Shown: positions 25,344 through 35,112, counted from the stretch's first letter. The stretch is 64,000 bases of DNA from an uncultured Clostridia bacterium (GCA_947385955.1 CANDNA010000006.1:87345-151344), one strand, 5' to 3'. The notes: generated by a model not told the origin, from the sequence alone. Made by a program: numbers and translations.

Positions 25344-25498
25344 TTGTATAAAATTATGGTACGCAAGCCAGTAAGGGGATATTCCGTTTCAAATTCATAT
25401 CACCAGATTGCTCCAACTGTAGCACATCAAAGTTTGTAGTTGCTTTTCTTCTGTTTCAGAGTTAACATACACCAACCGTGAAAGGAGGAATTGCACTT

Positions 25499-25807
25499 AT
25501 GGATAAAAATTCCGTATTATACCTGCTGATGGGTATGCGAATGAACAGTGTCATGAACGGAATCACCGAACAGGACAGGGACTACCAGGGACTGCTCCAA
25601 GAAGTTGACAAGTATATCGAAAAACTGGAAGCCCTGCATCTTCCCAAGGAAACCATGCACCTGATCGACCAGTGCGTAAGCGGGCATAACGCCATCGGCA
25701 GCCGCTACGGGATGCTGGCGTACATGCTGGGATTCTCCGACTGCCGAGAGCTTCTTCTCGGCACTGCCTGCCCTGGAAAGGAGGCGCTGCCCGATGGACT
25801 CCTATAA
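25499..25807 (+). CDS. Small helical protein of conjugative elements (possibly DUF6809)
   Basis: 102 residues from the ATG at 25499 with AAAGGAGG upstream. The protein is helical, with a pattern (QGLLQEVDKYIEKLEALHLPKETMHLIDQCVSGHNAIGSRYGMLAYMLGF) similar to small element proteins I know as DUF6809-like. It is one of very few plus-strand genes in the element and overlaps the next gene by 14 bases, so the two are coupled. Function unknown. Confidence 0.65.
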   Translation: MDKNSVLYLLMGMRMNSVMNGITEQDRDYQGLLQEVDKYIEKLEALHLPKETMHLIDQCVSGHNAIGSRYGMLAYMLGFSDCRELLLGTACPGKEALPDGLL

Positions 25808-26372
25808 CCTTTCCTATACTCCCGGCTTTGAACAGCAGAAAAGGCTTTCAGACCTTGCCAGACGGTGCAGGGGTATCAACGGCTGGGGTGTGCAGGAGCT
25901 TCTCCAGCATGCCGCCACCGCCAACTCCAAGGCTGAGATCGAACTGAAACTGGATTTCCTGGAGGATGAGGTAGTTCGTCTGGAAACCGAGGACCATGTT
26001 GCGGCAGTCAAGGAACGCCTGTGCATCACTGACGGGGAGCGGGCAGGATGCCTGAGGGTGGTGGAGGCATTCAGGGAGTTATACAGCATTGACCTCATGG
26101 TCCTTGATGCCGGCAGGTACGGCTTTGTGAAACTCCAGTATTACCACCACCCCTTCGGCTTTGACGAGACCGGCATCTTCACATCCGCCGGCGACCTGTT
26201 CAACGAATTGTGGAATGAGTGGCTGACCATCCGGCTCCTTGCCCTTTCCAAAGGCACACCCATGGCGGACCTTGACTATCAGGATATGTTCCAGTGCCTG
26301 CCAGCAGAGACGCAGCAGAAATTCATGGATAAGCGGAACGATTTCCTTGACCGTTCTGGAATCAGCCTCTGA
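25794..26372 (+). CDS. Hypothetical protein coupled to the preceding gene
   Basis: 192 residues, no recognised domain. It is acidic and mostly helical with an aromatic-rich segment (YGFVKLQYYHHPFGFDETGIF) and no membrane helix or signal. The start overlaps the upstream gene; GGAAAGGAGG lies just before it inside that gene. The pair forms a short plus-strand operon ending at the terminator at 26501-26545. Confidence 0.68.
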   Translation: MDSYNLSYTPGFEQQKRLSDLARRCRGINGWGVQELLQHAATANSKAEIELKLDFLEDEVVRLETEDHVAAVKERLCITDGERAGCLRVVEAFRELYSIDLMVLDAGRYGFVKLQYYHHPFGFDETGIFTSAGDLFNELWNEWLTIRLLALSKGTPMADLDYQDMFQCLPAETQQKFMDKRNDFLDRSGISL

Positions 26373-26500
26373 GGGCGCCTTATGAACAAAACCGAATGGA
26401 TCAGACAGGGGATTCCCCTCCCAATCATATTCTTTCTCTGCCGGTAAAATATTTCTTAGGGTGATACCTTCACTGCTTGTGTCATCATGGCATATCCCTT

Positions 26501-26545
26501 ATGCCGCCAAGTGGGCGCACTTCCCCCCTGGCGGCATTTCTTTTT
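26501..26545 (+). terminator. Rho-independent terminator of the plus-strand pair
   Basis: ATGCCGCCA (26501-26509) pairs with TGGCGGCAT (26529-26537), followed by TTCTTTTTC. Confidence 0.8.
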
Positions 26546-26550
26546 CAAAA

Positions 26551-26811
26551 TCAGCCGCCTTTCAGTGTAAAGAGCAGGCTGCTCCGCCCGCCGTTCTCCC
26601 GCCATCGCTGTTCTTTCGTGACAAGCCCAGCCCGCACCAGATCGTCAATGGCCCTCTCCACCGTCCGCCGGGAGAGCTGCAGTTCCCTTGCGATGGTTCT
26701 GATGGACGGGTAGCACTGTCCTTCCCTGTTGCTGCGGTCTTTCAGGTACATATAGACAGCCTTTGCCCGGTGCGGCAGTTCCTGATGATAGATTTCCGTA
26801 AAATACCCCAT
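26551..26811 (-). CDS. Small winged-helix protein
   Basis: 86 residues forming one helix-turn-helix: HRAKAVYMYLKDRSN, then CYPSIRTIARELQLSRRTVERAIDDLVRAGLVTKEQR, the usual helix_turn_helix_36 pattern found in replication initiators and element regulators. It ends the long minus-strand transfer operon, 9 bases after the coupling protein gene, and may regulate it. Confidence 0.8.
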   Translation of the reverse strand: MGYFTEIYHQELPHRAKAVYMYLKDRSNREGQCYPSIRTIARELQLSRRTVERAIDDLVRAGLVTKEQRWRENGGRSSLLFTLKGG

Positions 26812-26820
26812 AGGCGCCCC

Positions 26821-28635
26821 CTAATCTGTCCGCAGGGGCTGGCGCCTGGGCAGATGCCGGTGTTCCTTCTCCTGGTCCATGGGTGTGTGGCCCTGGCCGC
26901 CTGTGCGGGCAGAGCCGGGAGGCAGGGGCGGCTCATCAGGCAGCCCGTCCTCCATCCCGTCATCGTCACGGCGGCGCACGATCTCCTGCTCCAGTTCAAA
27001 GCGGTCCGCATAGAGGACTTCCCTTGCCGCCCTCTCCGGCACTTCGTATGCCTCCCCGAATACGATCCCCCATTTTAAGAACAGGGGCAGCCTTGTCTGC
27101 ATGGGGCAACACCCGGTCTTGGCAAGGATGAACTGCCCCTTTGGAAGTGTCTTTAGTTCATCCGGCGACATCAGCGGGCGGCTCATCATCTGCAGGCTCT
27201 GGCTGGGGTCGTTCTTCCCCCTGGAGATGGAGCCGGACAACACCGTCCGGTTCCCCAGGGCTTTGGAGAGGATGTCCGCGCTCTCCGAGTTGGGCGCAAA
27301 GCCGCCGAACAGGATATCCTGGCAGTTGTCGATGATGATGCTGGAGCCTTCCTTGCCATAATTCTTCTGCAGCTGGGCAAAGCTCTGGATGATGGGCACC
27401 ATGCTGATCCGCCGGGAACGGCCTGCGGAGAACATCATCTCCATGGATTCGATCTTCGGTATCGTTCCGATCTCGTCCGCAAACACCATGACGCGGTTCG
27501 GCAGCTTTCCCCCATGCTCGTCCGCAATGGAGAGCATCTCCCGGTAGAGCTGCTGGAGGAATAAGGACACCATGAAATACTTTGTGTTATCTTCCTCCGG
27601 CAGCACGATGAAGATTGCCGCCTTTCTGGTGCAGAAGGTTTCCGTATCCAGGGCGCTGTCAAAACAGAGGATCTGCTCCATCTCGCTGTCAAGGAATGCG
27701 TTCAGGCGGCTCATGGCAGTGGAAAGCACGGAGGCCATTGCCTGCTCCGCACTGTTCAGCGCCGCACCCGCAAACCATCTTGCCTTGTGTTCGGCGGGCA
27801 GCTTATCCATCAGCAGCTGGAACAGGTTCCTGTTCTTTACCGGCGAGGGCGCCATCAGGTCCTGGAGCAGCTTGAACACAGAGACGATGTGGCGCTTTGG
27901 GGGCGGGCAGTATTCCGCGATCAGCAGGATCACGGATGCCAGAAGCCCCTCGGCGGCGTCATAAAAGAATGCGTTCTGCCCGTAGCTGCTGGCCTGCGCG
28001 CCATCGGAGCAGATGATGGTCTTTGCCGTGATCTTGGCGTATTTCTCCGCCCTGGCCTTGGCTGCCAGGTTCCCTGTGTCGGCAAGATATTCATCCATGT
28101 ATTTGTTCACCATGGTCAGGATGTTGCCGCCGTCCGAGCGGGTGGGGTTGCGCAGGTCAAGGATGGATACCTCATACCCGTAGTGTTCCTTTGCAATCCC
28201 CGCATAGTTGCGGAACAGGTCGCCCTTGGTGTCCGTGGTCACGAAGCTCATCCCGGAGGCGCAGGCGTATTCGATGTTGGGGTATAAAAAGTTTGCGGTC
28301 TTTCCAACGCCTGCGGCGCCGATCATCAGGCAGTGGATATCCCCCTCGTCCACCAGGGCGGTGATGTTTCCCCCATGCTTTTTGTAGCCCACCACCAGCC
28401 CCTGTGCCGTTGGCAGGTTCTCTCCTTTGCGCCATTTTTCCGGCTCGTAGGGGACATGGGCATAGGTTTCCCGGATCTCCTTTTCCGTGGCAAACCGCGC
28501 CGTGCCATGCTGGCCGTCCCCCACGGTCCGGGACTTGATCCCGTTTAAGGTATAATAATGGGACAGCAGGGATATCCCGCCGATGACGGCGAACATGCCT
28601 GCGCCCATCAGTATCAGTATCACGACTGGCTGCAT
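26821..28635 (-). CDS. VirD4/TraG-type coupling protein
   Basis: Type IV coupling ATPase that would bring the relaxosome to the mating channel at the inner membrane. The start at 28635 (MQPVVILILM) has GGAGGGAT upstream and gives 604 residues. One N-terminal membrane helix (about 3-27) is followed by a nucleotide-binding domain with Walker A GAAGVGKT (about residue 105) and Walker B VMVFADEIGT (about residue 382), plus the motif SRRISMVPIIQSFAQLQKNYG. This short single-helix form is typical of Firmicute elements. The start overlaps the end of the primase-like gene by 16 bases. Confidence 0.92.
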   Translation of the reverse strand: MQPVVILILMGAGMFAVIGGISLLSHYYTLNGIKSRTVGDGQHGTARFATEKEIRETYAHVPYEPEKWRKGENLPTAQGLVVGYKKHGGNITALVDEGDIHCLMIGAAGVGKTANFLYPNIEYACASGMSFVTTDTKGDLFRNYAGIAKEHYGYEVSILDLRNPTRSDGGNILTMVNKYMDEYLADTGNLAAKARAEKYAKITAKTIICSDGAQASSYGQNAFFYDAAEGLLASVILLIAEYCPPPKRHIVSVFKLLQDLMAPSPVKNRNLFQLLMDKLPAEHKARWFAGAALNSAEQAMASVLSTAMSRLNAFLDSEMEQILCFDSALDTETFCTRKAAIFIVLPEEDNTKYFMVSLFLQQLYREMLSIADEHGGKLPNRVMVFADEIGTIPKIESMEMMFSAGRSRRISMVPIIQSFAQLQKNYGKEGSSIIIDNCQDILFGGFAPNSESADILSKALGNRTVLSGSISRGKNDPSQSLQMMSRPLMSPDELKTLPKGQFILAKTGCCPMQTRLPLFLKWGIVFGEAYEVPERAAREVLYADRFELEQEIVRRRDDDGMEDGLPDEPPLPPGSARTGGQGHTPMDQEKEHRHLPRRQPLRTD

Positions 28636-30128
28636 ACCTGTGCGATCCCTCCTTCCTGTTTCTGTAGTTTCTGCTGTTCCTGTTGTTCCTGGCCCTGCTG
28701 TTTTTGTTCCTGTTGTTTCTGCATCTGCTGTTTCAGATCCTGCATTTTTCCGGCCACAAAAATATGGGCCCTGATGCATTCCATCGTAAGGCCCACACAT
28801 TTTTTGACCAGTGTTTCTTTTTCCGCATCCGTTTCCGGTCCTGCCCCCGCAAAGCATGCCATCACGCCCTCAAAGGCTTCCTGCAGGTCTGCCAGCCGGG
28901 ATTTCAGGCTTCCCTTGTCCTTGTGGGGCCTGTACCTGCCGCACAGGTTGTCGATGATCTGCCCGGACGTCACCTCCCGCCCCAGCTCCCTGCCGTATTT
29001 CTCCATGATCCTGACAGCGATCCCCGCCAGGAGCAGCCCGTCCCCGTCAAAGGCGTCCTCCAGCTGTTCCGTGCCGGTTCCTTCCTTCAGTGTCTGGTAT
29101 ATGCCGAAATGATACCGCTTTAAGGATTCTGCAGTGGCATATTTGGGGGCGATGCTCTCTGCCATCTCCTTGAGGATTCCGCACCATGCCCTGCACTCCG
29201 ATATCCCCGGATGCTCCTGTGCGGGGATCGGCTCTATCCCGTTTTCTGCTTTCAGATCCTCGTTCCAGTCCTTGTTGGCGGGCTGCAGCATCCGCACACG
29301 GATATTGCCCTGGCTTTCCTTTACGGCATCCGCCAGACGGTAGCTGTTCTCTATGCCTGCGGGGTCATGGTCCAGACACAGGACTACCGTGTCAATGCGG
29401 GGCTGGTCTTTCAGCAGCTGCAGCATGGCATGTGCGGATATGCCGTTCAGCGCCACATAGCTGTTTTCCTGCCAGTCCTTTTTGTGGAACGTGATAAAGG
29501 ACAGCATGTCGATGGGCGCCTCAAACACATAGGCGGTATTTCCTTTCCCCAGGTACCGGAAGCTGTACCTGGGATCGCTGCCGTCCACGTTGCCCTTGAA
29601 TGCGTCCCCCTTTGTATAGCTCCCCCGCTTATGGGCATGGCGGGCTGTGCCGTCTGCGTCATACCCCACAAACACCGCGTTGTGGTATTTTGCATCCTCA
29701 TAGATGATCTTTTCTTTTGCGAAAGCGGAAACCACCTCCCGGTCCAGGCAGCGGGTCTTTGTCAGGTAGGCGTACACCCGCCGCATGTCCTGGTTCGCCT
29801 TCGGCAGCGCAAAGGGTTTCTGCTCCTTTTCCTGCTCCGGTGCGCTGGCCCGGTATGCCTGCCCCTGTTCCCCGCCAAGGAGCAGGGTGACTGCCTCCGG
29901 GAAAGTGCTGTTGTAGCGCATCTGCACAAAGTCAATGGCACAGCCGCCGGTTCCTGCCGCATGGTCATACCAGCGGTTGCCCCGCACCGTGATGCTGTGG
30001 TCGCTTGCCAGCCTTTTCTCCCTGCCGGAGCGCAGCAGCTTCTCCCCCTGCCTGGAAAGGAAGTCCTCCAGGTCTACCTCATTTGCCCTCTGTTTCTGCT
30101 CATCCGTAAAATAAACAAATCCTGCCAT
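28620..30128 (-). CDS. Toprim/DUF3991-type primase-like protein
   Basis: 502 residues. The N-terminal part resembles DnaG-like zinc-region replacements (NEVDLEDFLSRQGEKL, WYDHAAGTGGCAIDFVQ), then a DUF3991-type segment (YAYLTKTRCLDREVVSAF) and a Toprim core with FEAPIDMLSF and CLDHDPAG (about residue 270). It may prime complementary-strand synthesis after transfer. The C-terminus is a Gln/Lys/Glu-rich low-complexity tail that overlaps the coupling protein start. Assignment by motif; biochemical activity inferred. Confidence 0.83.
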   Translation of the reverse strand: MAGFVYFTDEQKQRANEVDLEDFLSRQGEKLLRSGREKRLASDHSITVRGNRWYDHAAGTGGCAIDFVQMRYNSTFPEAVTLLLGGEQGQAYRASAPEQEKEQKPFALPKANQDMRRVYAYLTKTRCLDREVVSAFAKEKIIYEDAKYHNAVFVGYDADGTARHAHKRGSYTKGDAFKGNVDGSDPRYSFRYLGKGNTAYVFEAPIDMLSFITFHKKDWQENSYVALNGISAHAMLQLLKDQPRIDTVVLCLDHDPAGIENSYRLADAVKESQGNIRVRMLQPANKDWNEDLKAENGIEPIPAQEHPGISECRAWCGILKEMAESIAPKYATAESLKRYHFGIYQTLKEGTGTEQLEDAFDGDGLLLAGIAVRIMEKYGRELGREVTSGQIIDNLCGRYRPHKDKGSLKSRLADLQEAFEGVMACFAGAGPETDAEKETLVKKCVGLTMECIRAHIFVAGKMQDLKQQMQKQQEQKQQGQEQQEQQKLQKQEGGIAQVCSQS

Positions 30129-30206
30129 CCCTCTCCTTTCTGCCCGCTCCGGCGGGCGGCAGTCCAGGTAAAGGGCGCCGCTCCTGCGCCACTTTCACAT
30201 TTCCTG

Positions 30207-33122
30207 TCATACCTGTTGCTGCACAGGCTCCCTGTCATCCCTCTTATGCCCCTGGGTCTGTTTCTTCTCCGCCAGCCTGCGGCGGCGCTTCCGGTCGATA
30301 TGGAACGGGCTGCCCCCTGCGGCCCTGTGTACATCCTCCCGGAACAGCTTTTCCAGCCGGTGCATCAGGCGGGTTGCCGCCAGGAACAGGTCAGGGTCCT
30401 GGAACGAGTCCATATGCTCCAGCAGGAATGCCGCATAAATGTTTCCCTGGCCGGCGGCTGCCTGCAGGTACCCTGTGGCTTTTTCCCTGTCACGGGGAAC
30501 ATCCTGCCCGCAGAGGTACAGTTTCCCCAATGCGTACTGCGCATACTGGTTACCCTGATCGGCGGACTGCTCCAGCCAGAAAACAGCCTTTTGTATGTCT
30601 TTTGGAGCATCCTCTCCGGATAAATACAGCCTGCCAAGCACATATTGGGCATACTGGTTTCCCTGCCCGGCGGACTTCTCCAGCCAGTGGACGGCTCTTT
30701 CCACATCCTTTGGGATATCCTCCCCCGAAAGGTACAGCTTTCCGAGGGTGTATTGGGCGTACTGGTTCCCTTTTTCTGCGGAGAGCAGCAGCCAGCGGAC
30801 GGCCGCCGCCGTATCCTCTGGGATTTCTTCCCCGGAAAGGTACAGGCGCCCCAGCCGGTACGCTGCGTATTCATTTCCCTGCTCCGCCGATAAAGTGAAT
30901 AATTCCACAGCCCTTGCAGCATTCTTTTCCACTGCTTCCCCTGCAATCAGGAGTTTCCCCAGCGTATATTGGGCGGCGGCATTCCCCGCCTCTGCCGCTT
31001 TCGTGATCCATCTGACCGCCTGGGCAGTATTGCCGCTCCCGTTTTCCAGCCACAGCTTCCCCAGGGCATACTGCGCATGGACGTTCCCCAGCTTTGCCGC
31101 CCGTTCCCAGTAAACTGCGGCCTCTGCGTCATCCCTTTCGGTTCCCGTCCCTGTGTGGAGCATCTGCCCCAGGCGGTACTGCAGCCTGTCATCGCTGCCC
31201 CCTGCCTCCATCTGCAAGAAGCCGTCAAAGGCATGCCGGAAATACATCCCTGCCTGTGCGCTGTCTTTCTGTGTCCCGGTGCCGTCCCTGTACATCTTTG
31301 CCAGCTCATGGTCCGCATAGGGGTTGCCCTGCTTTGCCGAACATCCATACAGCCGGAATGCCTCTGCGTCATCCTGCTCCACCCCATGCCCCCGGTGGTA
31401 AAGCCCCGCAAGGGAATACTGCGCATACTTATGCCCTGCCGCTGCCGCCCTTGACAGCCAGCGGGCCGCCGCATCATAGTCCTGCCCGGTTCCAAGGCCG
31501 GCGGCGTACATCTTCCCGATGCGGTACTGCAGGTAGGGGCGTTTCCGTTCCCTGGCTTGTTTCTCTGCCGATTGGAAAGCCTCCAGCGCTTTGGCATACC
31601 ATCCCTGTGCCGCATCCTGGTCTGCCTCCCGCCCAAGTCCGTCTGCGCACATCCTGCCCAGGTCATGCATCGCCAGAGCGTTGCCGTTCTCCGCTTCCTG
31701 CATCAGCAGAGAAAATGCCTTTGTGAAATCCTGCCCGATACCTTTTTCCCCATAAAGATACCGGCGGGCCAGCTTGTAGCCCCTGCTCCACTCTGCATAA
31801 AATTTACATGGATTTCTTTTCATCTGCTTTTCCGGCTGCCCGGATTCGTCACCTTGAAAGCCGTGTTCCTCCCAGGCATCCGTATCCTCCGGAAAGCTGT
31901 CTGGTATTTCCTCCGCGCCAGAGGCAAACACTCCCTCCAGGTACAAGTCCTCCCTGTCCTCCGCTTCCACCTGATTCGGTGCTTCCTCATCTTCAAAAAT
32001 AAAGCCGCCGCTCCCCAGCTTCAGCGCCTCTGCGATTACCATATTTTTCAGGCTCTTGAATTGGGGCTGGCTGGATAAGGGCGGCAGGGGCGATGTGTCG
32101 TTTTGGTAGGCCAGCAGGATCTCATCCTGCCATTTTCCCCATGCCCGGTACAGGGCATCCACCTGCGCATCCTTTGCCAGTTCATCCACGATCCGGTCTA
32201 TCAGGTTTTTCACATCCCGCTTGAGGTACCCGTACACTTTTTTCCCGCCTGTGTTCTGCAGGCGCTTTGCCAGCTGCGCCATCATTTTTTCTATCTCTGT
32301 GCTGGCTGCCGTGCCGGACCGCAGCGCATCCATCATCTCCCGCATCACATCCCCGGCGCCTGTTTTCAGTTCCCTGCGGGACTGGTTCTGGTTCTCATAG
32401 ATGTGTGCGAAATCCTGGCGGAAGATATCATGCGCCAGTTCCGAGCGCATGGCCTCGATGGATTCTTTTGTCAGGTACCCGTCATTGTCTTTGGCGGAAT
32501 AGACCAGCAGGTGTACATGGGGGTGGTGCCCCTCGTTGTGGAATGCGGCATACCAGCGCAGGTTGGCGCTGTCGATCTTCATGTGCTTGCAGAGCATGGC
32601 ACGCTTTCCCCGCAGCAGCGCCATCCACTGTGCGGCGCTGTCATAGCCCAGCCTTGCGGCATCCTCACGCCGCAGGGAGATCACATGGGTCCAGACCGCG
32701 CCCTTATGGTTTGCGGCTTCCTCCTGCACCTGTTTTAGCACCACCGCTTTCCCTGCGTCCGTGAACAGGCCGTGTTCCCCTACCCGCTCCACCCTGGGGC
32801 GGTTTGCGATGTAATCCACATAGTTTTCACGCTTCCCGATGAGATCCAGGTTCTGCTCCATGGCGCAGGAGATAAATTCCGAGGCGTTCCCCATGGTGGG
32901 GTGCAGCAGAAAGTCTGTGTACTCCAGCATCTCCTTTGCGGAGGGGATGTCACGGACGATCTGGCGGATCAGTTCTTTCTGCTGCGCCGTGGAGGGCAGG
33001 TTTTCCCTGCTCCCCTCCACCTTCTCCACACCCTCACGGGTACTGACGTAACGGACATAGTTCTCCAGCTGTGCCGGAGGCGCATCCCGCAGGTAGCGGG
33101 AGGTAAGGATTATTTTTGGCAT
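30207..33122 (-). CDS. MobP-type relaxase with Sel1-repeat tail
   Basis: The start at 33122 (MPKIILTSRYL) follows GGGGAGAAA; 971 residues. The N-terminal about 300 residues match MobP3-like relaxases: YVRYVSTREGVE, NYVDYIANRPRVE, WTHVISLRREDA and the metal-binding three-His motif HHPHVHLLVY (about residue 200). This enzyme would nick oriT and lead the strand into the recipient. After an acidic linker, about residues 440-895 consist of roughly a dozen Sel1-like repeats (YAQYALGKLYLSGE, AVRWLLLSAEKGN) that usually bind proteins. The fusion is unusual and could dock the relaxase to the channel. Confidence 0.9.
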   Translation of the reverse strand: MPKIILTSRYLRDAPPAQLENYVRYVSTREGVEKVEGSRENLPSTAQQKELIRQIVRDIPSAKEMLEYTDFLLHPTMGNASEFISCAMEQNLDLIGKRENYVDYIANRPRVERVGEHGLFTDAGKAVVLKQVQEEAANHKGAVWTHVISLRREDAARLGYDSAAQWMALLRGKRAMLCKHMKIDSANLRWYAAFHNEGHHPHVHLLVYSAKDNDGYLTKESIEAMRSELAHDIFRQDFAHIYENQNQSRRELKTGAGDVMREMMDALRSGTAASTEIEKMMAQLAKRLQNTGGKKVYGYLKRDVKNLIDRIVDELAKDAQVDALYRAWGKWQDEILLAYQNDTSPLPPLSSQPQFKSLKNMVIAEALKLGSGGFIFEDEEAPNQVEAEDREDLYLEGVFASGAEEIPDSFPEDTDAWEEHGFQGDESGQPEKQMKRNPCKFYAEWSRGYKLARRYLYGEKGIGQDFTKAFSLLMQEAENGNALAMHDLGRMCADGLGREADQDAAQGWYAKALEAFQSAEKQARERKRPYLQYRIGKMYAAGLGTGQDYDAAARWLSRAAAAGHKYAQYSLAGLYHRGHGVEQDDAEAFRLYGCSAKQGNPYADHELAKMYRDGTGTQKDSAQAGMYFRHAFDGFLQMEAGGSDDRLQYRLGQMLHTGTGTERDDAEAAVYWERAAKLGNVHAQYALGKLWLENGSGNTAQAVRWITKAAEAGNAAAQYTLGKLLIAGEAVEKNAARAVELFTLSAEQGNEYAAYRLGRLYLSGEEIPEDTAAAVRWLLLSAEKGNQYAQYTLGKLYLSGEDIPKDVERAVHWLEKSAGQGNQYAQYVLGRLYLSGEDAPKDIQKAVFWLEQSADQGNQYAQYALGKLYLCGQDVPRDREKATGYLQAAAGQGNIYAAFLLEHMDSFQDPDLFLAATRLMHRLEKLFREDVHRAAGGSPFHIDRKRRRRLAEKKQTQGHKRDDREPVQQQV

Positions 33123-33209
33123 GGTGTTTCTCCCCTGAAAAAGAAAAAAGGAAAGCATTCCGCTCTCCATTTTTCTCACCACTCTATTTTATTTTTTCTT
33201 CATATGGCT

Positions 33210-34532
33210 TTAGTCCCTGTTGTGCCTCCAGTCCTCCAGCCAGTCAACCATCATTTTCCCTTTTCGTAGTTCCTCCGTTATCAGCTGGAAACACTTATTT
33301 TCCGGGTTTGCAAAGTTGATTACCAATCCCGGAGTGTTTTTCACCAGTTGCGCAATGGCTTCCGTTGTGGAGGGATCACCGTATCTTTCATAGACGCCGA
33401 TTTCCGTCTGCCGGATGCGTTCTAATGCTTTTCCCTGCAACTTTTCTTTGTTCTTTCCCGGCATATACGGAGGTATCCCATTGCTTCTGACATATTCTCT
33501 GAATTCCTCATGCTCCGCATCGTTCTTATATACCGGAATCACCCGCAGGAACATCTCCCTTGCCTCTGACGAATAATTGAAACTCCAATACCTAAATACA
33601 AATTCAAACATCAGATATCGGAAGCTGTCCTCGATGTAATATGGGTCTACCACACTAAACTCCGGCGGCACCACACTGGTTCTTCCTTCGTCCACACTTT
33701 CTATCACACTTGAAAACAGCGGAACCTCCTTGTAATATAAAACCACTTTGCTCCGGCAGGAATACCCTGTGTGATAGCTCACATTGCAGAATGCAAATAA
33801 ATAATAGGACTGCGTTCCAACCGCATTATCATTGACATCTTTCGCATAAGCCAAGCCATCATCCGTTTCATCTTCGTGAACAAAATAAACCGTGTAATCA
33901 GGATCAGGTCTGTAAAAAAGGAAACTGTCCTCTCTGCCAGACTTATCTGTTTCTCCATCGACTTCTTCCCAGTTATCCAAATCTTTTAAATAAAATTTTG
34001 CCCGCTGGGATGGATTGTACAATAACCCAAATCTCCGTTTCCACAAGAGTTCTGTATCATGCAGATCGGCGGTCTCTGTCTTTGGTGTATTTGTGTCCCC
34101 TTTTCTGGTATAGACTGCTCCCTTAAAAATTGGTGGTCCTTCACTTTTATAATCCTTCAGCAAATAAAACGGTGTGTTATCACTCTGTTTGACAACTACT
34201 ACGTCTATCTCCTTATCCGCTATGGAAATCGTTTTGACATACACCTCTGGTATATATCCGCCAGCCCATGACGGTTTTTGCCGGAGCAGGTCTATCACGT
34301 TCTGCTGGTTCTTACGGTTCTCACCGCTTACTCCCAAAATATTATAACTTCCATCTTCTACCCCGATAATAATATAACAGTCCCTGTTGGCAGGACTATT
34401 TGCCATGCAGATAATATCGTGGAGCAGGTCAGCATTGCACGAATGCCACTGCTGTTTGAAATCCCAATACTCTCCTTCCGCATGGCGCTCTATTAACTCC
34501 TGTATTTCACACCGCAGATCAGTACTTTCCAT
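33210..34532 (-). CDS. Schlafen AlbA_2-domain protein
   Basis: The start at 34532 (MESTDLRCEIQ) has CTGGAGGGCAAG upstream; 440 residues. Residues about 5-150 match the Schlafen AlbA_2 domain (EGEYWDFKQQWH, IICMANSPANRDCYIIIGVEDG, PPIFKGAVYTRKGDTN), a nucleic-acid-binding fold seen in defence proteins and regulators. The remaining 290 residues are unrecognised and rich in aromatic residues. The gene is AT-richer than its flanks and interrupts the transfer operon, so it looks like cargo, perhaps a defence gene. Confidence 0.8.
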   Translation of the reverse strand: MESTDLRCEIQELIERHAEGEYWDFKQQWHSCNADLLHDIICMANSPANRDCYIIIGVEDGSYNILGVSGENRKNQQNVIDLLRQKPSWAGGYIPEVYVKTISIADKEIDVVVVKQSDNTPFYLLKDYKSEGPPIFKGAVYTRKGDTNTPKTETADLHDTELLWKRRFGLLYNPSQRAKFYLKDLDNWEEVDGETDKSGREDSFLFYRPDPDYTVYFVHEDETDDGLAYAKDVNDNAVGTQSYYLFAFCNVSYHTGYSCRSKVVLYYKEVPLFSSVIESVDEGRTSVVPPEFSVVDPYYIEDSFRYLMFEFVFRYWSFNYSSEAREMFLRVIPVYKNDAEHEEFREYVRSNGIPPYMPGKNKEKLQGKALERIRQTEIGVYERYGDPSTTEAIAQLVKNTPGLVINFANPENKCFQLITEELRKGKMMVDWLEDWRHNRD

Positions 34533-34698
34533 CTTGCCCTCCAGTCTTTGGTACTTTGACACTTGGCCTGTCCTTTACTCAAATCATAAACGCATTCTGT
34601 CTTGCACTTATTTTAGCATGGATCTATTTTTGCGTCATTCCCTTTTGCCATGTTTCATATATTTTTTACGCAGTACTGATAAATCCCAACTACCTCAC

Positions 34699-35112
34699 TC
34701 AGGTTTCCCGCCTCTGATACCTGTACGCATCCTCAAACTCTACCGCACCGTTGATCCGTTTCACTTCCTCCACGCACTTTGCATGGAGGCGGCTTAGTGA
34801 TTCCTCATCCACATCATGGGTGTAGGCAATCACCTGTGAGAGTTTGGAAAGCTCCACCGCTATCTTAAAGTCCATCCGCGCCAAACGGTTCTCGCTGTCC
34901 TGCACCGTTCCGGTCACGGCAGAGGACAGTGACTGGAGCAGGTAGTCCTCCGCCTTCCCTGCCATGAGGTATCCCAGGTAGAACCGCAGCGCATCCCTGA
35001 TCAGTTCCGTGCGGTTCCTTGCCGCCCCGTTCCCGATGCAGGAGTCAGCCAGTTCCAGAAGCTGTGTATCCACCCGTATGGAAAATTTGGTCTTTTCCTC
35101 ATTTGCTCCCAT
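34699..35112 (-). CDS. Ribbon-helix-helix mobilisation-type protein
   Basis: The start at 35112 (MGANEEKTKFSIRV) follows AAGGAGGGATG; 137 residues. The N-terminal RHH (KFSIRVDTQLLELADSCIGNGAARNRTELIRDALRFYL) is followed by a helical region. RHH proteins beside relaxases usually bind oriT as relaxosome accessory factors (MobC/NikA type). Its upstream region is the best oriT candidate in the window. Confidence 0.82.
   Translation of the reverse strand: MGANEEKTKFSIRVDTQLLELADSCIGNGAARNRTELIRDALRFYLGYLMAGKAEDYLLQSLSSAVTGTVQDSENRLARMDFKIAVELSKLSQVIAYTHDVDEESLSRLHAKCVEEVKRINGAVEFEDAYRYQRRET

Larger units (their letters stand above)
24823..25498. other. Gene-free stretch with repeats
   Basis: About 675 bases without a convincing gene; two small minus-strand frames here read only through the repeat array. 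It contains the TTTGGC repeats and a hairpin, each listed separately, and ends in the AAAGGAGG ribosome site of the plus-strand gene at 25499. Confidence 0.5.

Noticed and set aside
29211..30623. 470-codon plus-strand frame
   Set aside because: Opposite the primase-like and relaxase genes. High GC of the element creates long empty frames; the minus-strand proteins have clear motifs.
30430..31810. Regularly repeated DNA, possible CRISPR-like array
   Set aside because: The period is that of Sel1-like protein repeats in one reading frame of the relaxase; units diverge and there are no spacers.
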